Assembly (NCBI GenBank): GCA_024509875.1
Contig: JAMPIV010019844.1
Span: 434,001 to 498,000, forward strand
Direction of reading: 5' to 3'
Source: Oreohelix idahoensis
Lineage: Eukaryota; Mollusca; Gastropoda; Stylommatophora; Oreohelicidae
Length of the DNA: 64,000 nt
Part shown: positions 55,926 to 64,000 of the stretch, in pieces
Position numbering within the stretch: position 1 is the stretch's first letter
Layout: the number at the start of each line of letters is the position of its first letter
The notes under the pieces: generated by a model
The model's database searches: none
What the model saw: the letters and a program-made list of their open reading frames with translations, nothing else
Told to the model about the DNA's origin: nothing
Program-made: the position numbers and the translations under genes

Positions 55926-56054
55926 CTGAGGGAAAAAAAAAATCTATGAATGATGATTTAAAAGAAAGCAATATTTACAATGACAATAGACAGACCTAGA
56001 GAAGTACACATTATGGTAAAACAGTATATAACAAGAATACCTTTTTTTCACAAT

Positions 56055-56187
56055 AAGATTATAATAATAATAATAGCCCCTTTAGTCATAACTGACTATG
56101 AGAATGCACCCCTGAGGTGACAGCCCTCAGCTGCTTATTTTCCTGGTGTTCCTTTCTATGTTTTCTCCTCTCTTCTGCTTGCTGTGA
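56055..56187 (-). mobile_element. Family A LINE 3' end, inverted arm
   Basis: The minus strand carries the last 120 bp or so of family A, from GAAGAGAGGAGAAAACATAG through AGCAGCTGAGGGCTGTCACC, the AGTCA stem-loop and an (ATT)n tail pointing left. It pairs with the plus-strand copy that starts 10 bp away. Confidence 0.85.
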
Positions 56188-56194
56188 AAGCTTT

Positions 56195-56416
56195 TCACAT
56201 AAATCCAGCAACCTGGGAGGATGAGGCTGCTGATCGCACCAAGTGGCGATGCTATCTGTGGTGCCACCTCAGTTTGGGCAAAAAGCTCACACAACAAGCA
56301 GAAGAGAGGAGAAAACGTCGAAAGCAACACCAGGAAAATAAGCAGCTGAGGGCTGTCACCTCATGGGCGCATTTCCATAGTCAATTATGACTGAAGGGGC
56401 TATTATTATTATTATA
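56195..56416 (+). mobile_element. Family A LINE 3' end
   Basis: PATWEDEAADRTKWRCYLWC and the rest of the family A C-terminus, ending in the stem-loop and (ATT)n. 5'-truncated to about 220 bp. Confidence 0.88.
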
Positions 56417-56419
56417 ACC

Positions 56420-56830
56420 TGTTACAGGTTGAACAGGCTTTTTTCATTTAAATAAAAGTACCGTCACTAAGTGTATGCCAGTCAGATAGATAATCTGGCT
56501 TGAAACTTAAGCTAGCATCAGTGTATGCAGCCTAGTATCAAGCACTCACCCTTCAAAGCAGACTACTGGCATGATCCTCCATGCATGCAAAACACCTGGT
56601 ATCCTACTAGTCTGCTATAAAGTCAAGTGTATCGCCCATTACACAACACACACTTGTAAATAAACATGGGTGTGTGTTTCTACACTACACATTTTCATAT
56701 ACTAAATTTTAGTGAATTGTTTTACGCAGCTTAAAAGAAGTATGAAACAGTAAAATAACAAATGATGTTGTATACCCCCTAAACCCCTTTTATGTACCGT
56801 TGGACGTACGCTTATCACACTCTGGGAAAC
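56420..56830. other. Dynein intron, no feature seen
   Basis: No ORF, RNA gene or recognised repeat. Confidence 0.4.
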
Positions 56831-56843
56831 AGTGGTCTGCAGC

Positions 56844-57031
56844 CAGGGGTTCTCAACCTTTTTTAGCTCATGGCCCCGTGTGAGTCATTTACCTCTGTGC
56901 CAACCTCCTCTCCCCCTCCCAGTCCCAGTTGGCTGGAAAAAAGTATTTTACCATCTTACTGTGGCCCCTAGAAAAATGGCTTGGCTCCCCCTGACCCTGA
57001 AGGGTCATATGGCCCACGCTGAGAACCACTG
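56844..57031. mobile_element. hAT-type MITE, 188 bp
   Basis: Ends CAGGGGTTCTCAAC and (reverse complement) CAGTGGTTCTCAGC, with GTCTGCAG and CTCTACAG beside them as a diverged 8-bp target duplication. The CAGxGGTTCTCA end is typical of Charlie-like hAT elements. No coding capacity. Confidence 0.85.
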
Positions 57032-57039
57032 CTCTACAG

Positions 57040-57560
57040 GAAGCTAAAGGGTAATGGTGATGAATGAATGATTATGTCATTATATACTGAAACAGGTCAG
57101 CACTTTCCCTAATGTATTTGGAATCACTGTGAAACAAGTAAACTATAGCAAAGAAGCTCAATTTTTATTAAAATACGCAAATCCTAAAGTCAATATAATG
57201 AGTAAATGACTCCCCAAAAAAGTATGAAAAGACAGAAACACTGTAAACTTTAATAACCACAAGAATATCTGCAGCACAGACGTGCAGATTTATTAAGCAT
57301 AAACTTGGAGACACAATGTGAATAAAGACTTGCACAAAGACAGCTCTTGTTACTTGGCTTACTAACTACTGTATTCTGAACTGACTATCTACAGAATTTG
57401 CCACTTTATCACTATAATACTTCTGTCCTTACATGTGGCGAGGAAGCTTATATACAAATACACACATTATTGGACAGACTTTTTTAAGAACTTGTAAGCT
57501 TCAATACACTTACAGGTCAGTCTTGAACAACCTTGACTCTTAAAAATTTTCACAATGTGA
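57040..57560. other. Dynein intron, short RTE-type tail only
   Basis: GGAAGCTAAAGGGTAATGGT and GATGAATGAATGA at 57038-57071 look like an RTE/SINE 3' tail. The rest is unrecognised. Confidence 0.4.
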
Positions 57561-57564
57561 AGTT

Positions 57565-57795
57565 GAAACATTTTATGTTTTATGTAAATTAAAAATTACA
57601 ACTGGCTAAAAGATTAATAATCTTAACACAATATTTTTTTCATATGTAAATGTTTTATGGTAAATTAAAAATAACAACTGGTTAAAAGATTAATAATCTT
57701 AACACAATTTTTTTTAAATATGTAAATGTTTTATGGTAAATTAAAAATTACAACTAGCTAAAAGATTAATAGTCTTAACACAATATTTTTTAACC
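57565..57795. repeat. 77-bp tandem repeat, three copies
   Basis: GTAAATTAAAAATTACAACT recurs at 57583, 57660 and 57736, followed each time by AAAAGATTAATAATCTTAAC (itself a short palindrome around ATTAAT). Confidence 0.85.
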
Positions 57796-57799
57796 AGCT

Positions 57800-58215
57800 C
57801 AATGTTTTACTAACGTTTCTCTATTTCAGACATACCAACAAGTTACACATGTTGTAAATTAATATGAAACAAATATAAAGGTATGTTATCAGGCACTCAC
57901 AGGAAATAAAGAAGTAGAACACCAGACAACAGAAAAACAACAGACATGAGTGGCTTACCCAGGATGTTTACAGGCCTCGGGTTTCCTCCCTTATGTGTAA
58001 TAAATGTTTACACATGTTGTAGCATCATATCCCATATTACAGCTGCACTTTCAAAAATCAATCTTTCAATATAATTGTATGTACATTTAGTACTTTCCCA
58101 AAAAATTACCACTTATAATGGTCACATCATACATGCCTAAGTTCCAATCAATTCATCAAAACTGTAAAGAAAACAAACCATCAAAATATCTAAGCTGATA
58201 GATCAAGTGAGGATT
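57800..58215. other. Dynein intron, no feature seen
   Basis: AT-rich, nothing recognised. Confidence 0.4.
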
Positions 58216-58222
58216 TACCAAC

Positions 58223-58379
58223 CTTGACCTGCTTATCAAGCTCCTGTTCAAAAGTTCCTCTCCTCTCTTTTAGTAGCTCTTCCCTCACTTGATCTGCAAG
58301 TTCCATTAGCTCTGACCACCTCTCTCTCAAACTCTCTACTTCTTCAACCTCATTTCTTGGAAGTCTCAGCTCAAATTCC
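58223..58379 (-). CDS. Dynein heavy chain exon 3
   Basis: 157 nt, completing the Arg codon and continuing EFELRLPRNEVEEVESL to the donor after KQVK. It matches the 'ydlrvP.eEv..v..Lr..W..L' block of axonemal chains. The exon is highly charged and helical, as expected for the stem. It ends in phase 0. Confidence 0.9.
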
Positions 58380-58529
58380 CTAAATTATTACAAGTAAAGA
58401 CCTAGATTAGATTACAGCATCTATAAAATTTGCAAGACCAATAAATATTGTGCATGTAGAACATCACACATGCTGCTATTATAAAGTGTGAATACTGAAA
58501 ATAAAGAATACTGATTTATCATGCCTTAT

Positions 58530-59165
58530 TTAACACTGATACTTTCTATGTTTAAACTCAGTATCTTTGCCAGCCTCACAACAAATGTTTGGGGAAACTC
58601 CAAACTCACATTGAAGACCAAAGCTGTGGTATATAATGCCTGCTTCACCAGCACACTTCTATGTGGCAGCAAGACATGGACAACCTATGCTAAGGCTAAG
58701 TTAAAAAAAAGGCTCAATACCTTCCATCAACAATGTCTACGCCACATCCTTGGTATTTCGTGGAAGGACAAAGTGACAAATGTTGAAATGCTGTTATGTG
58801 CTGGCCTTCAAAGCATATAAACACTGCTTAGACAGTGTAGACTACACTAGCTTGGCCCTTTACTGCATGGAAGATAGTTGCATCCCCAAAGATATTTTCT
58901 ACAAACAACTGGCTGATGGCAAAAGAACAGCCAGGTGACCGCAGCTGAGGTTCAGAGATGTGTGCAAGAGAGACATGAAGGCACTGAACATAATTCAAGC
59001 AATCTTGGAGGATGAAGCTGCCAATCGCACAAAGTGGAGATGCTCCCTATGGCGCCACATCAGATTATGCAAAAAGAAGCTCTTACAACAAGCAGAAGAG
59101 AAAAAAAGCAACTAAGGGCTAGCTTAAGAGCACATCATTCCCATGGTCATTTATGACAAAAGGAG
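58530..59165 (+). pseudogene. Family A LINE, truncated and decayed
   Basis: Starts near the C-terminal third of RT (TTNVWGNSKLTLKTKAVVYN) and keeps RLNTFHQQCLRHILGISWK. It then has stops and frameshifts through a recognisable end at about 59165. More diverged than the copy at 541. Confidence 0.88.
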
Positions 59166-59169
59166 GCTA

Positions 59170-59780
59170 ATAAAACTGAGTATGATAAGCAATTAACTGA
59201 TAATTCCCAGTGGTTCAATTAGTATTAATGTAAAGATACAATGTTTTCTATTTAATAATGCCTATTGACTGATTTAATTTCATACATAACACAGTGAATT
59301 TTTATACATTTACCCATACATTAAATATATATAACAATAAAGTCTTCCTTCATGAAACACATGTCATTTACAAACTATGACAACTAAAAAACAACAGACT
59401 CAAAATCCAATACACTGATACAGCAACTGTTTATTCATTGTAAAATCAGGTGTCTTCAGCAAGTCAGCAATTAAAACTTAAGGGATACATATTTTATGTA
59501 AAGATCAGGCTTTGAAAGCGAATGATCACATAATAAGATTGTGAGACCCCAAGAGGGTACATACCCCAATACATTGACTAGTATACTGCAGATCTGAGGT
59601 TCAAACTGGTATGTCATAAGGGATCATAATGTGTGTTATGAAATTTCAATATGACCCAAAGTGCTGTGCTGCTAAATTGTGCAGGTCTAAGAAAGTATGG
59701 AACCATCAAACAAATCTGAAAACCTCTGCTCTAAATACCACTCAGACTAAAGTATCACACATTGTTCCATAATCTAGGTC
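59170..59780. other. Dynein intron, no feature seen
   Basis: AT-rich, no ORF or recognised repeat. Confidence 0.4.
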
Positions 59781-59784
59781 ATAC

Positions 59785-59960
59785 CTCAGCTTGGCGTACA
59801 TGGTCTCAATTGGTAGATACAATCCGTCAATTTTATTCTCCATGTCCCTCAGTTCCTCCAGTAGGTGCAGGGCTGAGTTCAACTGATCTAACGTTTGTAC
59901 ATGCTGTTCTAGCCTGAACTTCACAGTACTTCTATAGGACACCACAGTGTCAAGTCTTTT
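59785..59960 (-). CDS. Dynein heavy chain exon 2
   Basis: 176 nt. It encodes a helical segment that starts KRLDTVVSYRST and ends LYLPIETMYAKLR. The pattern LEELRDMENKIDGLYLPIE is typical of the DHC_N1 tail just before the linker. The acceptor is TTTTCCTCAG. The donor is GTATGA, after two nt of an Arg codon completed by exon 3. Confidence 0.9.
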
Positions 59961-60104
59961 CTGAGGAAAATTGTTTCACAAAATTTTGAATGAAATTAAA
60001 AAAGAAAGAAAACCCAAGCAATAATTTGAAGATAGAGACAAAACAGTACAACAATTTTAAAGTGCAACAAGAACAAGATTTTATGTGTCTGCTTTTTAAA
60101 ACAT

Positions 60105-60345
60105 GCCCTTTGTAGTTTCCAGGCTGAAGAGGTAAAGAAAGAATTGGCCTATGCTCTCTCAGTCATGCGTACAAGGCAGATAAGATGAGGCTGGCAACCT
60201 CATCATGTAAAACTAATTGTGACAGAAGTCACCGCTGCAAGAGTACATGAATGCTTGATGCAGGTTTCCTGCAAGGGGGACAACTGCAGTGGTGGCTTCA
60301 TGCTCCATGAGCAGCAGAAAGAAAATGATTGTGAATGATGATTTA
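60105..60345 (+). mobile_element. SINE-like repeat, core family S1, longest copy
   Basis: TTTGTAGTTTCCAGGCTGAA ... GATGAGGCTGGCAACCTCAT ... GACAGAAGTCACCGCTGCAA ... ACTGCAGTGGTGGCTTCATG, ending GCTCCATGAGCAGCAGAAAG and AAAATGATTGTGAATGATG. The 3' end resembles that of the RTE family E LINE at 42000. It stops about 15 nt short of the exon 1 donor. Confidence 0.78.
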
Positions 60346-60359
60346 AAAAAAAAACTTAC

Positions 60360-60403
60360 CTCAAATTTGTTCGTTGCCAAATTCTTCCTGTTTGCCTGGC
60401 TGG
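60360..60403 (-). CDS. Dynein heavy chain exon 1 (first in window)
   Basis: A 44-nt exon coding SQANRKNLATNKFE. It lies between an acceptor ending TTTCTAG and a donor GTAAGT, and ends in phase 0, so it joins exon 2 in frame. It is called from the splice sites, the phase and the fit to the KRLDTVV start of the next exon. The peptide alone is too short to be diagnostic. A SINE-like repeat ends about 15 nt downstream of the donor. Confidence 0.6.
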
Positions 60404-60588
60404 CTAGAAATCATTATGTCTCCCTCACTCTCCCAATGGTTTAATTCTCTCATTCATAAAATTTCTTATTGTTTTTTGTGTGTAAATAGTATTATAATTT
60501 TTTTGGTCTGGACTTTAATTTGGTATTTTCTCATGTAATGCTCCCAAAATAATTTCAAATTTATTCTTTAGACAAATATTTTACAACT

Positions 60589-61792
60589 ATGCATAAAAAA
60601 AAATACCCCCTCATCAAATTTGAAGAGCTTAAGAATGCAATTGAAGGAATAAACCTTCACACTAGGTCAGATGGCCGACTGTTTAACTTCGCAAGGCTGA
60701 AGGCTAAAACAAAAATCAGAAGGGTCACTATAAGAGACTTGTTATTCGCTGATGATGCTGTCACTCAAAGTCATCAGGAGCTTCAGAGCTTGATGAATTG
60801 CTTCACAAGCATGCAAGAACTTTGGCCTCACAATAAGTCTAAACAAAAAAAAATGTGCTCAGTCAGGATGTGGATGTTGCACCAGTTATCTCATCTCATC
60901 TCATAATCGTACCCTCTTCTACCCCGTGAAACGAAGTGTAGAGGGGACCCAAGTGCACAAGGCCCATGGGCAGGAGGACATGTAATCGAAGTGACTTGGC
61001 AAACAGGTGATTAGCCCATTGTGCCCTGCACCAGTTATCAATATTGATAACTATGAATTGGCAGTGGTGCACCATTTCATATACCTAGGGTCTACCATTA
61101 ACGACAAATTCTTTCTGGACACAGAAATTGACAGCCACATTGGCAAAGCTGCAGCAACCTTTACCCACTTCACAAAACATGTTTGGGGAAACTCAGAACT
61201 CACATCGAAGCCCAAAGCTGCAGTACATAATGCCTGTATCACCAGCACACTTCTAAATGGCAGCAAGATATGGACAATCTATGCTAAGCAAGAAAGAAAG
61301 CTCAATACCTTCCATCAATGGTGTCTATGCCTCATCCTTGGTATTTCGTGGAAGGACAAATGTTGAGGTGTTGTCATGTACTGGCCTTCAAAGCATGTAT
61401 ATACTGCTTAGACAGCACAGACTATGTTGGCTTGGCCTTGTCCATCACATGGAAGATGGTCGCATCCCGAAAGACATCTTCTACGGACAACTAGCAGATG
61501 GCAAAAGAACAGTTGGGCGACCGCAGCTGAGGTTCAAAGATGTCTGCCAGAGAGACATGAGGGCATTGGACATAAATCTTGCAACCTGGGAGGGTGAAAC
61601 TGCTGATCGCACCAAGTGGCAATGCTCTCTATGGTGCCACTTCAGATTGGGCAAAAATAAGCTCACACGGCAAGCAGAAGAGAGGAGAAAACATTGAAAG
61701 GAACACCATGAAAATAAGCAGTTGAGGGCTGTCACCTCAGGGGCGTATTCCCAAAGTCAGTTATGACTGAAGGGGTTATTATTATTAATATA
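60589..61792 (+). pseudogene. Family A LINE, truncated, with SINE insertion
   Basis: Begins inside RT (LHTRSDGRLFNFARLKAKTK, RDLLFADDAV). It is interrupted by a SINE at 60891-61026 and goes on with APVINIDNYELAVVHHFIYL to the stem-loop and ATT tail at about 61790. Contains frameshifts (for example near 61360). The catalytic FADD is still readable. Confidence 0.9.
60891..61026 (-). mobile_element. Short SINE (S4) with GATGA tail
   Basis: 136 bp between duplications TGCACCAGTTATC (60878-60890 and 61027-61039). The minus strand runs GGGCACAATGGGCTAATCAC ... GGGTACGATTATGAGATGAG, ending in GATGA repeats. Its first 40 bp match the head at 62195. Confidence 0.92.
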
Positions 61793-61794
61793 AG

Positions 61795-62185
61795 CATGTA
61801 CTAGTAAATGCATAAATTTAGCATATTTCGTTATTTGGTTAGATAAACGCCAATTGTCAGTACACTCCCAGTAGTACAAATTACATAAATGAAGTTTTAT
61901 TGTCTGTCATGTTTATATGCACTGTCATCATAAGAGTGATAATAGCATTATTAATATTAGTTTATGTGTTTGTGATATATTTTGAAAACATTTTACATTC
62001 ACTTATAAGGACAGGTGAAATAGTTTTATTTGTAATCTGTTTTAGTTCTACAGATTTATCCCCCATGTTAAATTTTAACTTGTATACAGTGCTCTCTGGA
62101 GATAAAAGCACTAACTGTATGCAATTAACTGATTATACCAGTATACATTTTACAATTAAAAGGTAATTAATTATACAGGCCTGTA
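61795..62185. other. Flank or intron, no feature seen
   Basis: AT-rich. The frame at 61900-62166 is hydrophobic but has no family match. Confidence 0.4.
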
Positions 62186-62189
62186 TCTT

Positions 62190-62405
62190 TGAATTACAAC
62201 GGGCTGATCACCTGTTTGCTAGTCAATTTGATTACGGAAACAACGGCAAGTGGATTAATTTGTTGTTGCCCTAAAGACGCCACTAGGCGTGATGGGATAC
62301 AATGGCAAAGAAATCAATTTGTTGTTGCCCTAAGACGCCACTAGGCGTATTGGCCACTGACTGCTTTGTCGGTTGGCGGCTAAGGATGGAAGAAGAAGAA
62401 GAAGT
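62190..62405 (+). mobile_element. SINE with S4 head and RTE family B tail
   Basis: Starts CAACGGGCTGATCACCTGTT (as in S4). It then has two copies of TTTGTTGTTGCCCTAA/GACGCCACTAGGCG (near 62258 and 62318), TGACTGCTTTGTCGGTTGGC, GGCTAAGGATGG and a GAAGAAGAAGAAG tail, as in RTE family B. Confidence 0.75.
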
Positions 62406-62589
62406 ATCTTTGAATCTGAAATGCTCAAGGACAGCCGTGTTTCAGAAATCAGATTTTTATGGCTCCAGATGTCGCCCAAAAACACCCAAAGTAGCCAAAA
62501 TCGCCCAAAATGTGTTAGAAAGTCAACCAAAATGTGTTCCAAGATCACCCAAAAGTAGCACAAAGTCTGCCAAAAGCTGGCCATAAAAC

Positions 62590-62875
62590 GTTCAATTAAG
62601 GTTTTTAAATATTTTGGCGTTCAAGTGTTTGGATTCAAAGATATGGTTCTGTATAAAACATATGGATTAATGGTATTAGCATACAAATCATAGCTAGAAG
62701 GATAAATGGCTTTTTAAAAAAAAATTAGTTTAAAACAAAAAATTACTATCTGTCTGTTTCTATGATCACGTCTATATAATTTCTCTGTATTAACACATTA
62801 AAGGTAGTTTTGTAGCAGATACGGTCATAGGGGATTAAAGTGTTAGAGACTTCACTGTACTAGGTCTAGCTTTGA
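62590..62875. other. Flank or intron, no feature seen
   Basis: No ORF or recognised repeat. Confidence 0.4.
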
Positions 62876-62879
62876 GAGG

Positions 62880-63045
62880 TGTGGTGACTAGTTCCCTTCC
62901 GCGCTGCCCTTGCCTTCCTTACCTCAAGAGCAGAGCTAAGTACCCATTTACAGCTGGGTAGAGTGAAGCATGATGCCACCATCTTTCAGACCCAGCACCT
63001 TTGCCGTAACAGGCCAGAACTCTAACCACTCTGCTAATTGGATGC
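62880..63045 (-). mobile_element. tRNA-derived SINE, family S2
   Basis: The minus strand has a tRNA-like head TTAGCAGAGTGGTTAGAGTT (A box region) and AAGGTGCTGGGTC (B-box position), then CTACCCAGCTGTAAATGGGT and AGGTAAGGAAGGCAAGGGCA. Partial copies at 20440 and 50110. Confidence 0.78.
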
Positions 63046-63261
63046 TCAAAGTACTCGAATAAATACATGAGTTCACATATTCATAATTTTTTTGGTTTGT
63101 AAGCAAAATCAAGTTGATTACTACAAACATTTTTAGATTACAGTTTTAGAAAAAGGTAGGGACTCTATATAATTAAAAATAATATGCTTTTTTTTTCTTT
63201 ACACTGCTCCGCAGCATTTTAGTGTTTGGTACCTCTTTGCTATGTGAGAAACTGAAGTTCA

Positions 63262-63278
63262 AACCCCCCCCCCCCCCT
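63262..63278. repeat. Poly(C) tract
   Basis: About 15 consecutive C residues. Nothing else recognised between 63046 and 63390. Confidence 0.9.
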
Positions 63279-63389
63279 TCCTCCACCAGCTGAAAGAGCC
63301 AGCTGCAGCACATCTTGCAAGTTAGCAATGTTCACTTTAGTGCAAAGGAAAAAGAAGTATGTTTCTCCATTATTCATTCACTTCCATTC

Positions 63390-63600
63390 CACTCGCCAAG
63401 GAGCATAGCCTTCAACAAACCAATGCCAAACCCTCCTGTCACATGCCATTACTCAAAGTCTTTCCTGGTTCTCCCCATCCCTTTCTATCTCCATTTCTCT
63501 TCTTCATGTGTTTTTCAGTCTACCTCTCCTCTCTTATTTCAAGGATTCCAGAACAAAGTAATGATTTCCCAAGTAGGCTTAAGAAAAATATGGGAATAAT
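63390..63600 (-). mobile_element. RTE-like LINE family C, 3' fragment
   Basis: The minus strand shows degraded RTE C-terminal coding, then GGTTTGTTGAAGGCTATGCT and CTCCTTGGCGAG with a GAATGAATAATG-like tail. Same family as 20105. Confidence 0.65.
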
Positions 63601-63632
63601 AGTCATTCTTTACTTTTCTCATTGTTCGGAGC

Positions 63633-64000
63633 TCATTCAGATATGTTCGAGATGCAAGAGTCTGGAGGGGGCCAGAGATTGGAAGTGATCACTACCTGCT
63701 AACAATCAAACGAACAACTGAAAGAGTTGCTCAGCCTAGGAACTGCCCAACATCACGCAAGAAACCAAGTAAACGAGCAGGAGAAATGAGCATTAGGACC
63801 TACAAGCTGAGAGAGCCAGAAATTAAGACCAGATATCAGGGGCTTATTGCTACAGCAGTGAGCAACACAGAAGAACGACCTGATGACTTGGAAACCCTCT
63901 GGAATAAATTCAAGGATATCATAAAGACAGCTGCTGCAGAAGCATGCGGTGAAGTCCGACTTGGGAACCAGAGAAAGAGGACACCTTGGTGGACAGAGGA
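63633..64000 (+). CDS. LINE polyprotein fragment running off the window
   Basis: A frame open to the window edge (122 codons) reads SFRYVRDARVWRGPEIGSD then HYLLTIKRT. This is the C-terminal end of an APE endonuclease with the catalytic SDH. The charged linker typical of RTE-like elements follows (RKKPSKRAGEMSIRTYKLRE, KFKDIIKTAAAEACGEV). The 5' part is truncated at about 63630. The RT should lie beyond 64000. Confidence 0.75.

Noticed and set aside
56127..56330. Minus-strand ORF across the inverted family A ends
   Set aside because: It crosses both arms of an inverted repeat and is antisense to LINE coding sequence.

Overview
This is an intron-rich, transposon-dense stretch of an animal nuclear genome. 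The only host gene I can support is an axonemal dynein heavy chain on the minus strand. Fourteen exons lie between 60403 and 4943. Every exon has AG/GT borders and the reading frame is kept across all thirteen junctions. Together they encode about 650 residues of the stem and linker region upstream of the motor. The dynein implies an animal with motile cilia. The mix of RTE-like LINEs, tRNA-derived SINEs with short-repeat tails, a Gmr1-type LTR element and mariner, Tigger, hAT and piggyBac-type DNA elements suggests a marine invertebrate, perhaps a lophotrochozoan such as a mollusc. I cannot fix the species.

Layout, left to right. 0.5-3.7 kb: a nearly full-length RTE-like LINE (family A). 4-10.3 kb: LINE 3' fragments, SINE-like repeats, two minisatellites and dynein exons 14 to 12 (4943, 6674, 8710). 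11-17 kb: a CR1/L2-type LINE with ORF1 and ORF2, interrupted by a poly(A) SINE. 17.3-18 kb: a 610-bp TATC microsatellite. 18.2-19.6 kb: the endonuclease half of another LINE. 19.9-21.2 kb: exons 11 and 10. 21.2-29.5 kb: a young, intact LTR retrotransposon whose integrase precedes its reverse transcriptase, with a LINE nested in one LTR. 30-37 kb: SINEs, a foldback repeat, a mariner remnant and exons 9, 8 and 7. 38-42 kb: an RTE-like LINE split by a Tigger/pogo remnant. 43.2-43.9 kb: a TTAA-flanked MITE. 44.2-52.9 kb: a second LTR retrotransposon with near-identical LTRs, a damaged gag-pol and an RNA-recognition-motif ORF where reverse transcriptase should be. 53-60.4 kb: exons 6 to 1 among SINEs, a hAT MITE and family A LINE pieces. 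60.4-64 kb: more LINE and SINE copies and a LINE running off the right edge.

Everything outside the exons is intron or flank colonised in layers. LINEs sit inside LTRs, SINEs inside LINE and LTR coding regions, and a DNA transposon inside a LINE. Several insertions keep target-site duplications, so their order can be read. At least two retrotransposition systems appear to have been active: a poly(A)-tail system that moved the tRNA-derived SINE at 14.1 and 49.3 kb, and an RTE-like system whose LINEs and SINEs share a 3' stem-loop followed by short tandem repeats.

The observations most worth a second look are the intact PR-INT-RT-RH (Gmr1-like) polyprotein at 23684-28036 and the RRM carried by the young but RT-less LTR element at 44184-52933.
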